DNA of 37,516 nucleotides from a virus. The position numbers and the translations under genes were made by a program. The stretch covers positions 1 through 37,516 of the IMG/VR virus record IMGVR_UViG_3300025168_000233; one strand, written 5' to 3'. Under the pieces are notes generated by a model. The model was not told the origin of the DNA and ran no database searches. It saw nothing but the letters and a program-made list of their open reading frames with translations. Positions 5,164-17,000 of this stretch are shown here, one piece after another (positions within the stretch are counted from its first letter, which is position 1; each line of letters begins with the position of its first letter).

Positions 5164-8047
5164 AAAACTTATTAGTCCCCAGCTTTAATTGCTTGGATAA
5201 CTCTTTTAAATTATCTTCGGAGCTAATAGCTGGGGCATTCTCGTACCCTATATATTCATTAAATTTTTCCTTGATTGGATCTGGAGTGTGTTCTGCAATT
5301 AAGTTACGAGTATCTCGTATCTTCTTGCTAGGGTATAACCCAGTTTCAATTTTTAAAGCTTGAAACATATCGCCCTTTAGAGCTGCAGGGAGACTATATT
5401 CCATTAATCGAGCGGCTTGCCCATTAAAGATCCTTAGCGAATTATATAACTTTGAATTATCACCTTTCTCTTTCCATGCATCGTTATACGCAGCTTCTCT
5501 ATGTGGCAGGCCAAACTCGTCTAATTTCCATAAATCTGCAATCTCACCCATTGTTAGAATATCAGAAACAACTGGCCCTCCAATTGTACCGGCAACAGGC
5601 CCAACTCCATAGAATGAATCAGCCATTTGTCTCTTGCCTTCATCAGTTTCTCGATCTCCCGTCATAAAGTCATACCATTGTGTCATCATGCCAAAAGTAT
5701 CATTAGACACTAAGTTGCCTAAGCTTGCATTAGTAAGAACCCCAAGTGCTCCTACTGATGAGTATAAAAATGCCATTCTATATAATCTTTGCATTTCTTG
5801 ACCACTAAAGTCACCCGCTTTCATAGCACGCTTAGCATCTTTTAACCATGTAGACTGAAGATCTATCATCGAGAATCTATAATGCTGATACTGACCAAAT
5901 ACTCTACCAGCTTTACCTCTTAATACTCGAGGTTTACCAGACTTAGCATAATCAAAATGCAAATCAATAGTCGCATGATATGCATAGTTACCAGCTTTAT
6001 CTGCAGCATATTGATCAGCCACCTTATCCGTAACGCTCTCAGCTTTATCTGCACTAATACGCCCATCTCTAACCATTTCTCTCTTAATAAAGTCATAGCC
6101 ACCAGATTTAAAACTATTATAAGCTAATGCAAAGGCTACCTTAAAAGTTTCCTGTCTATTGGCATTCTCTACTCTTCTATGTATCCCGCTTAAAGGCCCA
6201 CTAGATGCCATATCTCCAGCCTTTTGAGCTAATTTTTCCCCCATACTAGGAGTAGCATCAACCATTTGGCCTTTTTGATTGATTTTAAATTCACCTGGTA
6301 AATTAGGATCTACATTTTCTACAGCACCCCTAGTCATACTGGCTATATCTTTAACATTAGAACCCTGGGCTTCCCATGATATACCATGCTTTTTTAATGC
6401 TGCTGTTACTAGATCTGTATGCTCTCTATGATTAGCTCCAGTATAAAAGTCCTTTGAAAACTTTAAACCTTGACGACCAAATTGAACATAATTAAAAACT
6501 TTTTGCAATCTGTTTCGAATACCAGACCTAATATTACCACCCATTTTAGCTGCATGTTCCACAGATGTAATAAATCTAGTCATATTTTCTAGCCCAGAAT
6601 TACTATTCATATTAGAGCCTAATATAGCGTCATAAGTATAATTCATTGTTTCCATTAAGGATTCTGCAAATGGAGCTACCTCTGTAGCATTTTTGGACTT
6701 TTTGAATCTTGCCTCTAAGCTTCTAGCTGCCTGTGAATAATGAAGATCAAGACTAGTAGATAGGTTAAAGCGTGCGATATCATGTATATATTTATTCATA
6801 AAATAAAATGGATCTAATGAATACTCCTTAATAGTAATATCCTGTCTCTCTTGTAGCCTTTTGATTACGCCACCAAAGCTCTTCTCTTTTTCATGGAATT
6901 TTTCCCAGACATCCTTATTGCTTGATTTTGTATCTGATAGCATACTTTGCATGTCATTTAAGTGCTCGAATACTTTTAATACATAGTGTGGCATATACTT
7001 TCTTTGAATGACAGGCTTACCATTCTCAGTTTTAATTGCCCCATTAACAAAGCTGTCTTGAGCATTCTCTGATGGATGCCTATCTGTCTGTGATTGTTCC
7101 TCTAAAGTCTTTATTATCTTTTGGTATTTTTCAATTGTTTTAACTATTTTATTTGTATAAGGATCATTCTCCCTAGCTCTCAATTGAGTCAGTCTAATTA
7201 AGTTGCCTACACCAGCTCTAGCTCCCTCATACCCTACTTCTCTAATCTTTATATAATTATCATGAATATTCTTCATTAACACTTTATCTTGCTTGCTCCA
7301 TGGCTGACCATTAGATTTCTGGAGTGTATCTACGCTTTGAACTCCCTCTAATACATCTCTTAAACCTAGGTATAAATCTCCAGCCCTATCTCTTCCTCTT
7401 AGATTATCTAAGTTACCATCTGCTCTGCCCGTAAGATGCGTAGTTATACGTTTCCATATATTATCTATGTCTTTCATTGCGGCTCTAGCTTTAGGCTCAT
7501 TCTTACCATCATATTTTGCAAAATTATGACTTGCCTTTCTAAATTCTAATTCCATTTTTCTTAAGTCTGCTGGCTTTACATCAAACCCTTTTGCCAATTT
7601 AGTAAATGATTGCAGAATTACACTAAGATTTTTTGCAGGCTCATTAGTATGGTCTTTATAATAAGATAAAGCTAACTCCACAGCATCAACAAACTTCTTA
7701 GTCTCTGGGGACTTTGAGAGTAACCTACGAGGGATCTTTAAAAGGTTGCTAACACCACCATCAGCATGAGCAATATCAGCTTTAAACTCTTTGACTCCAA
7801 TAGCAAACTTTTTAATGTCAGCTGGGCTAAAGTTATATTCCTGTAAATCCAAGGGTACGCCTACAGACTTCTTGAATAGCCACAATAAAGTCTCTGTATC
7901 ATTATAGTGCAGATCCTTAAGCATTGAGTCATTCTGAAACTTTTCAACTGTCTTAGTCAATAAAGCATCTGCAGCCTTTGTGTCCTCAGGGCTCATATCT
8001 CGCTTCATCTTCTTTAATTTATCTATTGGTATACAAGCTGTGCTCAT
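5147..8047 (-). CDS. Large internal virion/ejection protein (966 aa)
   Basis: The protein is mostly helical. Around residue 350 it has a KYMPHY segment, seen in many large phage ejection proteins. From about residue 620 onward it shows the pattern of the C-terminal domain of polyvalent/internal phage proteins: NRQETFKVAFALAYNSF, then FGQYQHYRFSMIDL, then a hydrophobic stretch near 759-785 (MAFLYSSVGALGVLTNASL) that could insert into a membrane. Such proteins are packed in the capsid and pushed into the host to form the DNA channel; T7 gp16 is the functional analogue, with no close sequence match claimed. GGGAG five bases before the ATG supports the start. It lies 11 bases after the giant gene, and its 3' end overlaps the convergent plus-strand gene by 17 bases. 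Confidence 0.65.
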   Translation of the reverse strand: MSTACIPIDKLKKMKRDMSPEDTKAADALLTKTVEKFQNDSMLKDLHYNDTETLLWLFKKSVGVPLDLQEYNFSPADIKKFAIGVKEFKADIAHADGGVSNLLKIPRRLLSKSPETKKFVDAVELALSYYKDHTNEPAKNLSVILQSFTKLAKGFDVKPADLRKMELEFRKASHNFAKYDGKNEPKARAAMKDIDNIWKRITTHLTGRADGNLDNLRGRDRAGDLYLGLRDVLEGVQSVDTLQKSNGQPWSKQDKVLMKNIHDNYIKIREVGYEGARAGVGNLIRLTQLRARENDPYTNKIVKTIEKYQKIIKTLEEQSQTDRHPSENAQDSFVNGAIKTENGKPVIQRKYMPHYVLKVFEHLNDMQSMLSDTKSSNKDVWEKFHEKEKSFGGVIKRLQERQDITIKEYSLDPFYFMNKYIHDIARFNLSTSLDLHYSQAARSLEARFKKSKNATEVAPFAESLMETMNYTYDAILGSNMNSNSGLENMTRFITSVEHAAKMGGNIRSGIRNRLQKVFNYVQFGRQGLKFSKDFYTGANHREHTDLVTAALKKHGISWEAQGSNVKDIASMTRGAVENVDPNLPGEFKINQKGQMVDATPSMGEKLAQKAGDMASSGPLSGIHRRVENANRQETFKVAFALAYNSFKSGGYDFIKREMVRDGRISADKAESVTDKVADQYAADKAGNYAYHATIDLHFDYAKSGKPRVLRGKAGRVFGQYQHYRFSMIDLQSTWLKDAKRAMKAGDFSGQEMQRLYRMAFLYSSVGALGVLTNASLGNLVSNDTFGMMTQWYDFMTGDRETDEGKRQMADSFYGVGPVAGTIGGPVVSDILTMGEIADLWKLDEFGLPHREAAYNDAWKEKGDNSKLYNSLRIFNGQAARLMEYSLPAALKGDMFQALKIETGLYPSKKIRDTRNLIAEHTPDPIKEKFNEYIGYENAPAISSEDNLKELSKQLKLGTNKFSNKFQ
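5153..5175. repeat. Tandem 11-bp repeat at the convergent gene ends
   Basis: AAACTTATTAG occurs at 5153-5163 and again at 5165-5175, one base apart. The first copy holds the TAG stop of the plus-strand 52-residue gene; both copies lie in the C-terminal coding region of the minus-strand gene, where they encode a repeated NKF-type motif. It is probably a small slippage duplication. Confidence 0.7.
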
Positions 8048-8058
8048 CTACACTCCCT

Positions 8059-11000
8059 TTAAAAAGTTGGTTTGCATCTTTGTTTGATTTTTTCTTTTAC
8101 ATAGCTCAAAGGCTCTTGAACAAGGTGACTACCTGGCTGGCCAAATCTACCTGTTCCTGAAAACTTCTGAGTTCCTACTATAGTTTGGCCGAAATGAGCA
8201 TCTCCATAAGGAGTAGACTTATTGTTCTTATCTACGGAGAACCTTTGATTTAGATACATCTCTTGAGGATTAAAACCCTTCTCTATAAACTTATTGGTTA
8301 ACCTGTCTAATTGAGATGGAGTCATTACTCTCTTGCCAGTCATCCAGTCCAAAAAGTTATTTAATATCTCAGACTTATGCATTGATTCTGCATTTATTTT
8401 AGTTAAAAAAGTCTCATTTAACTTGCCAGATATAACATCTAAATCAACATCACTAGCTCTAGAGGTACTCATATCATGGGATAAATTGTTTATATGGTAT
8501 GTAGGATCATATAATCTCATCTTTTCAACTGTTTTCATTTCAGTTATAGACTTCATAATCTCTCTGCTTTCTGCTTTAGGAAAGGCATGCTCATTAGCCG
8601 TATCACTAAATCTGCTGCCTGTAGCTTTAGCTGCCAAGTACTTATAAACAGGTTGCTCCCAAAAATTAGGCTTAAATGCATAGTCAAATGTAGTATTGCT
8701 GCCTGGCAAATTAGACGATGAAGTTATTGCTATAACCTCTCTATCAACCCCTGGTGTTAATAAAGAAAATATAAATGCTTTTCTTTGTGATGGGCCATCA
8801 AGCTCTTTAAGAGCATGGTTTAACAACGCCTCTTTCTCTATACTCTTTTCTGCAAATTTAGCCTCGTCCATTTCAAACTTATCATATCTTTGATCGTTCT
8901 CCATAACCTTATGGATCAGGCTTTTAACTTTGCCGTCAATATATAGCTTTTCTGTTATAGGCATAGTGCTTCCATCTCTATATTTAAGCACGCCACCAAA
9001 AACGTTAAACGCAGCTTTAGCGTCCCTATACTCGCCACCATCAACATGCTGAAATCTTCTGCCATTAAGTACAGCAATTTCATTTGCCCCAATATATTTT
9101 TTATTAGATTGTGTTGGATGAATAACTTCAGATATTTCCCTACCCTTACCAGTCTTTGTATATACAACAATTGGAGTCTTGAAGTTATTTATATACTTGC
9201 CTTCAGGATATGTAATCTGAGATCCATCCTCGCGCTTTCCAGCAATTTTAATCTTAAAGGTATTCTCTTTATCAAAAGTACTTACTAGTGCGTTCAAGTC
9301 AGCCTCTGCTCTCTTTAAAGCATCAAGCTTTTCCACTATAGCTATATGTTCTGGCATAACCTTGTAGGTCTTCTGATTATATTGTTCTAGCTCTCTTCTA
9401 GTCCTATCTAAGCCTTTTATAGCAGCGCCTAACTCTCCTAATTCTACAACCTTAGCCTGATTGTTCACATAATGTGCATATATTTTATTTAAATTCTTAT
9501 TCATATAAGCATCAATCTTAGTGGCTTCAAATCCAGAATTAGCAGCCGAATTTATCAATGTACTAACTATATCATTAGGACCCGACCTATTGCCTGCTCT
9601 GGCATTGTGAATAGATGATAATTCTGCCATTCCTCTGTCAAAAGGAGTCTCAGATGTACTATTAATATACTTCCAAAGAGCTTCCTTCCCATTTGTTATT
9701 CTAAAGTCACCCTCCATTTGTAGCCTGAAATCTGATTTATGGAAACTGTTAGTTAATGACCACATCAAGTTTGAGCGTCCTAATGCAAAATCGGCTAACG
9801 TGGCCTGCATAGACCCTTCTGAGCTCATTACTTCACCTTTATTAAAGCCTATATATTTACTTAATGGTTGTATCATCTCACGTACAATAGCATCCTTAAC
9901 TGCAGGATAATTCTTGCCATTCATAAACGCTTCTGCTTCACTTTGCTCTGATCCTCTTTTTGCACGCAATGTAAAGAGCCCATCTTTCCCAAAGTATATT
10001 TCTTTAATTATATCTTGGCCAGTATCATAATTCTCTAATCCTTTTGGTGGATTTTTATAATAATCTAAAAACTTTTTAACTAGAGTCCTAACAAATGCCT
10101 TATTGGTAGTGATTTCCATTGGGTTTCTAAGTATTACTTCTCCTATCATCCCACCAGTACCTATGTTAACCTCTCCTACAACTGTTCTACCATCACCGTT
10201 CTTATATAAATCAGCACCTCTACCACCATATTCACCGAATGCATTAACTAAATAAGTAACGATTTGATGCGCCTTAACGATTCTTCCTCTAAACTTATTA
10301 ACATCTGCTAACATATCCTTAACGCGTGCAGCATCATTAGGATTTGTAAGATCTATGTTTTGCTGCTCTGTTTTAACCATCTCTTTAATGGCATCTAAAG
10401 TAATCTGATCTGACACCTGATCGTGTCCTGCTACACTTAATACATTCTTTAAGAACTTCCCATGCACTGCAGTGTATGAAGCAGACTTATCCCAGTCAAA
10501 ATCTGCATCTTGAACTCTGTCAGCATCAGTCATATTCATCATTTTCATTGGGCCCATGTTCTCAGATAAGGCACCTTCAAAATATATTTCACCAGTCTTT
10601 GGATCAATATGGAATTGCCCTCTGGATTTAGTAACTACATTGTCAGTACCATTACTTGGCATTCTTAAGTCTGTAGCACCTAGCCATCTATTAGACTTAC
10701 CTGTAGCATAACCTTCCCTTATGTTTCTTAATGCTAGTTCTAATCCAAATGCATCAGTTTCTTTTATAAAATCACCATCACCATTTCGTCTTAATACTTC
10801 ATATCTGCCTGTTATATTGTTATGGGCTATATATAATTCTTGACCCCCAGCATAGTTATATTTTTGATTTAAACCAACAGGCTTACCTAATGTAAACTCA
10901 TATCCCTCTGAGCTCCTTTTAGAGATATCTGCATTGGTAATACCAAATATATCTTCTCTAGCGATAGCTTCCATTGCATCTGCATAAGTTAACGGCCCCT

Positions 11001-14000
11001 CTCCTTTTAGAGCCTCTAATTTATCCATCTCAGATACCAGCTCTTCTCTATGGATCTTTCTAGCTTTCTTTAATGCATCTGTATTTAAATCCCGTGGGGT
11101 TGTCTTTCCATTATTGCTCACTAATTCACCACTTAATAATAATTCAAACCCTTCAACTGATACCTTAGCAGTGTTGCCATCTTTATATATAACATATTCA
11201 GCATGTATAGGGATTTCTTCTCCGTGAGTTACTGGTACATCATTCTTCATCTCCCATCCAACTCTCTCTGAACGTTTGATAATAAAAGAACCTACATTTT
11301 GATGAGTCCCATCACTATGTCCAAAGAAGCTAAGCTCTTGTGCACCCTCTACATGAGATGGCATACTCTCACCAAAGATATACTGTCTACCATCATGCTT
11401 TAATGGTTGGGCAAAATTCCCTCTTTCAGGTATCATAATATTCATATTACCACGACCAGCTTCTGCAGTAGCAATAGATCCACCATTTAAATAATATGAG
11501 ATCATTTTTTGTTCTATCTGCCTACGAATCCACGGTGTATCACCTGTCCCACCATCCTTCAAGAAGATATCTAAACCTGAATTAATGCCTGACATATCTC
11601 CATCTCTAGTAAGAACATCAGTTACTTGTCTAGCAATTTTAGTAGACCTATATGGATCAGTATAAAGGTTAGAGAAACTTTTTCTAGCTGCTTGAAATCT
11701 AGAATTTAATTGTCCCCACTCAAATATACCATTATCATGATTGGTATGAACTCCCATAGACTGAGACAATGTAGGTAGGTGGTTTAATGCCATATTCTTA
11801 AGCATAATACTTGAAAGGGGAATTTCTGCAACATGATTAGGGTTATGTGGGCTAAAGCTAGCTCCATCCTTATCGACCAATTGCTTCATGCCATCATGAG
11901 CTAATGGATTAAGTAGACGATTAGGACTGCTATCCATATCCCTCATATACCTATCCGTACCAGGCCCACTATCTGGGGAAAAATTATTAACCTTATTACC
12001 AGACTTAAATGCTAACATGTCTACGCCTAAATCTTTCATTATGCCAGCCATAACAGGATCATAATGGAATGCTGTTTTATTATAATAAACTTCATGAGAA
12101 CCATTGGGCCCTACATAAGAATGCGCTATAACAGGCTTTAATCCATATTTTAATCCATTGATGTTACCATCTCCATCAAAGGTAAAATGCTCTTGTCTAG
12201 GCCCCATAATGCTAGCGAAAGCAACCATTGGGTCTAATGTTACATATGTCACGGCATCAGTCATCTCTTTAAATTTACCTTCAAGCTCTGCTATTTGCTT
12301 CTCAAGCATATGCTCTGGGATTCCACCTTTTATTTTATTCCCATCAACATCATAGCCCTCATAGAATCTCTCTCTCATGGCTGCTACATATCTATCGTAT
12401 ATATTATATTTATTAGGTAAAGGCTTTCCATTTGCATCAACACCATTTGCACTTTCATCAATGGTTAATATTTTAACTGAACCAGTCCCATCAGGTTTGA
12501 TTACATTAGACGCTCTATCTAAAACTGCCTTAAATAAAGGACTATTCATAGACTTTAAGATGTCTATTGATGACTTAACCATTACTGGGTTAGGAATAAT
12601 ACCACTCTTTGATGAGCTCATCTTTAAGCGCTTCCATAAATCTGCATTCTGTGTCCCTTCATAACTGACACCATCACCCCATAGATTCTTATCTAGATAC
12701 ATCTCTTTCAATTTATGTGGGAAAGCTTTCATTAACCTTGCATGTAATATTATTTCCTTAGCTTGTGAATCAGTAAGAGTTTCTTTAGAATTTATCATCT
12801 TATTGAACCTAGTATGGCCATCAGTATTCGCAACCATACGATCTAATACGTTTTTCATTGGAGCTCCTTCAGAAAAGGCTCCTCTGATACGATCCTTCGC
12901 TTCTTTATCAAATCGTATAATAAGATTAGTACCTTCGTCCATAGCTATTCTAATATACTTTTTTGGAGTTGTTCCTTTAGTATTTATTTCCCCAGCCTCG
13001 CCTAAATGCCCTTGAATATTCTCTACATTGAGTACAAACTGTTGTAGGTCTGAATCTATTCTAGCCATTTCCTTAGTGCCAAATCCAAATACTGGTTTTC
13101 CGTCAATCTTTCCAGTGTCCTTGAGTATATATGCACCATCCCACAAATTGAAAGCATCTAAGACACCTGTAACTCCATGGTCTGTCCAATTGCTAAGTCG
13201 TTGCTCTCCTACAGTACCAACTCCTGCTTTCCCGTTCTGGGAATTATATGTTATTTCTTTTACAACTCTTGAATTTAATAAATGGTCAACAAACCCCTGT
13301 TGAAGGTCAACGACTATTTCATCCATAGTGGGTATTTTAATAGTGGGGTCAGATTGATTCCTGAGTATCATTCTGTCCATTAGTCTCTCAGCCCATGGCT
13401 TGATAAAATCTTGTGGTGTTGCATTATTTATATCAAATTGAGGTTGATTTAAACTCTTATAACCATTTGCATCAAAGAATACCCTGTCTATACCTATAAG
13501 GTATTGACTGTTGTTAGGGGAAGTGGGGTCATAATACATGGCTGCCGCTTTTCCTAAACGCTTTACAATTGATTGGTCTAGTCCAAATTTAACAATAAAT
13601 TCTTGTAAGCTTACCCTGGGCTTATCACCCATACTTTTAGCTGCTGCCCTGTCAACGTTATTCTGTCCAACCATATCCTCAAAATGCTTATCATACTCTT
13701 TTATATCTTTTGCAAAAGTCATCTTCTTAACTATGCTGTCTAATATTTTAGCATGCATCTCAGAAATAGGGCCATCTATCTCTCTATTTGTTTGCACATC
13801 ATCAATAATCTTATCTAGTCGATGAACCTCTTTTGCTAAGGCATGAAGAACTGTTCTATCTCCTTCAGCCATAGCGGTTTTATATTTATATTCTAAAGCA
13901 TTAGTCTGCTTAAGATGAGAAGTTAGCATTTCAAGCAATGCTGGTTCTGTAGCTGGATCAGCCATCTTTATCTCTATGAATCTTTTGGATAATGACATAC

Positions 14001-17000
14001 TATCACCTACAGCATTACTAAGGTCGCCACTATCTATAATCTCATATCTATATGTATCAGATGCACGCATAGCCTTCTCTATGGCTATTGTCCAGTCTAC
14101 TGCATTATCATGCTGTGTTGATCTCTCCAGGGAAATAATACCTCTCTCTGTACTACTCTGCAATTCTCCAACTAACTCTCTGTAGAAACCCATATAATGT
14201 TCGGTCATATCTACACCATTTGGCTTATTAGAATATAAAACATTGAGATGCTCTAAGACAGATGGAAGGTCTGGCAATACAATCTTTCCGGTGGCTTTAT
14301 CCCAACTTCCAAAGTCTCCACTACTAACCAATTCCAAAAGGCCTCTCTTAACGTCATGTCTATTATGTAGGCCATGCCCACCTAAGTCTTTGGTGAAGTT
14401 TTCAATAGATAATGTTACAGCCTTACTAAATGACTTAGGATTGCTAAATACATCTCCAATCATAGGGATCAATTTATCCCTTAGATTTTTTAACTCACCC
14501 ATATTTAGATCTACTTTTTCTGGCTTTGATACAGGAGGATTATAATATTTCAGATACTGATTAAGGTTCTTGGCAAATACTTGAAGCTCCGTAACTTCAG
14601 CAGTGTCCATATTCCCTGGCTCCCATGTTATGTCTTTATTGGCCAGCCTAGAAAATAATTCCCTAACATGCTTTGCGTCAGCAACATTAACACCGCTAGG
14701 ATCACCTTTTCCGGTAACTACATATTGTATTCGATGGGCTTGATTGTTTTCTCTATAGGCATGATACGAGGCCCATCCAGCATCAGAAGCCATAGCCATA
14801 TCCATATTAGCTGCATGAATGCCCTGATCCCTATAATTTACCCCATGTATTTCTGAAAGCACCCTGTGATTAGCATCATCAAATAGTTCTTTTCTAATCT
14901 CCCCTGTAACTTTACTAGAAGGCATCTTAATATCCATTTTTGTTTCCGTACTACCAGAAAGAAGCCCTGCCTCACTAGCTCTATTGATAAGTCTAACAAT
15001 ACTATCAGTCATCATCGGGTCACCACCCTTAGACCCAAAGTCAAATATTCTTGTGCCTAAATCTAATACATTTTGTGGTATCTCAATCTTCCCTGTCTCT
15101 GGATTATAATCTGAAGGTATATCTAGCTTTTCAAATAATTTATGCAAGAACTCCATCTTTATATTAGTAGTCCCAAGTGTTTGTTCCTGGAATACCTTAT
15201 TGGCTCGATCAGTTAACATCTGAGATAGCTGTCTAGGAGTATCAGCACGTTGGTTCCCAACTGACTGATTCTTTAAACCCTCTAGCATAAGGTCAAAGTC
15301 ACCTTTTTCCATAGCCACTTCATTAACTTTTTCTACACTATAAGCTCTTTTATGGGCTAAGATAGCCTCAAACATCCCTTGGGCTGTCTTTACCTCCCTT
15401 AATGCAACGCGTCTATCAGCTTCACTTAATGCTGGATCAGCTTTAATCTCTACTATTTTATCTACGATATATTGCTTGAAGGTTTTTGCACCATCTCCTA
15501 ATCGATCTAATCTTTCACCCATAGTTTTACGTGGAGCATTAGCAGCTTCAATAGTATCATATGCAGATTTTAAATCAGGGTCCTTAATAATTTGTTGCTT
15601 TGCTTGATCTCCAGCCAGACTAATATCACTGCCTTTAAAGGCTTGGTGGTGAAGTTCTAATACCTTATCTGAATAAGATAGATAATTTGACGCCTCTTGT
15701 AATTTTTTAATTTCATCTGCAGTCTCTGCGAAATGTCTATTGCTTTCAGACATCTGTTCCCAATACTTACTCTTATTTCTAAACTTTTCACCACGCTTAG
15801 AGAACATCATGCCAACAAATAAATTAGCCATAATCTCTTCAGGCTCAGTACCCAGTATTGAAGATGCATCACTAAGACTACCGCCAGATTTACCTAACTC
15901 CCATATATTAGGGAGATTCATAGCGGCAGAACCAGCCAACATCCTAGGGAGAGACTGATACATATCTTTCCACGCCCCACTTGCAACAAGGCTATTTAAC
16001 TCTGATGGAATATTCTTCATTGATGCAGTAAGAATAGCATCTAATTCTGCTTCAGGCATACTCTTTATAGATGATAAGTCAAATTTAGGGTTTGTAACCC
16101 CCATCTTAGTTAGCACCCCAGACTCCCCTTTTGAGGCCTTATATAGTAGTTTAACGGCCTCTCTTTTCTGCGGGATAGTATAACTTAACATCTTCTCAAA
16201 AGAGGTTGTACTACGCTTTATAATACCACCTATATCATCAGCAAGTATCTTACTGCCTTTACCCCCAGGTATAAATCTTGCTACTCCTATAAAGCCACCC
16301 CAAGCTCCATGATGAAGCATATCTGATGCCATCTTACCAGCACCATCATACTCAACCTTTGCATCTATAGCATGTTCAGCGCCAAATTTAGTAATATTAT
16401 GGGCTACAGCAGTCATCCCACCATGGAGACCTACTAATACAGCATCCATAGCATAGGCTGATATAAGATCTTGTGCTTTATCTGGAAGGCTATCGCTTAA
16501 TAAAGATCTAATAGCATGCCTAACATTGGTCGGGTTCTCTGTTTTGACAACCTTAAATACTGCTTGGGTTATTTGCTCTAGTTCATCTGGGCTAACCTTA
16601 ATAGCTCCTCCAGCCGCACTATCTAAAACCCCCGCAATACTTTTCTGCAAGTGGTTAACAGTAATCTCTTCAGCTACATCATTCCCCATCCTTCTTGCGC
16701 CCATTTGAATAGCTTCTTCGCTTAGGGTTGTGTATCCAGACTTCATTGGATTGATGAAACCATTGCTTACTTGCTTTAATTTATTTCCCTCTGCAACTAT
16801 ATCCGATACTACTTGCGATCCTAACTTATTAATCTTTCCAGTAGATCCAGTAATAGACTTTGCTAATGTATTATTTGCTACTTCATCAACAAGAAACTTT
16901 CCTATCTGTTTTTCATTCTCTTTAGTAAGTGCCTTAGCCCCAAGTCCAATGCCTCTAGATGTTGCAGATACAGCCTTGCTAGCCCAACCAAACGTAGGTA

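Noticed and set aside
5177-5235. CCCCAGCT/AGCTGGGG inverted repeat as a terminator
   Set aside because: The 43-base loop and absence of a T-run make it unlikely; it lies inside coding sequence.
12150-12190. TFDGDGN at residues 1738-1744 of the giant protein as the polymerase DxDGD site
   Set aside because: It has only two aspartates in the triad spacing and sits before the lysine element, the wrong order; DADFDWDK at 2296-2303 fits better.
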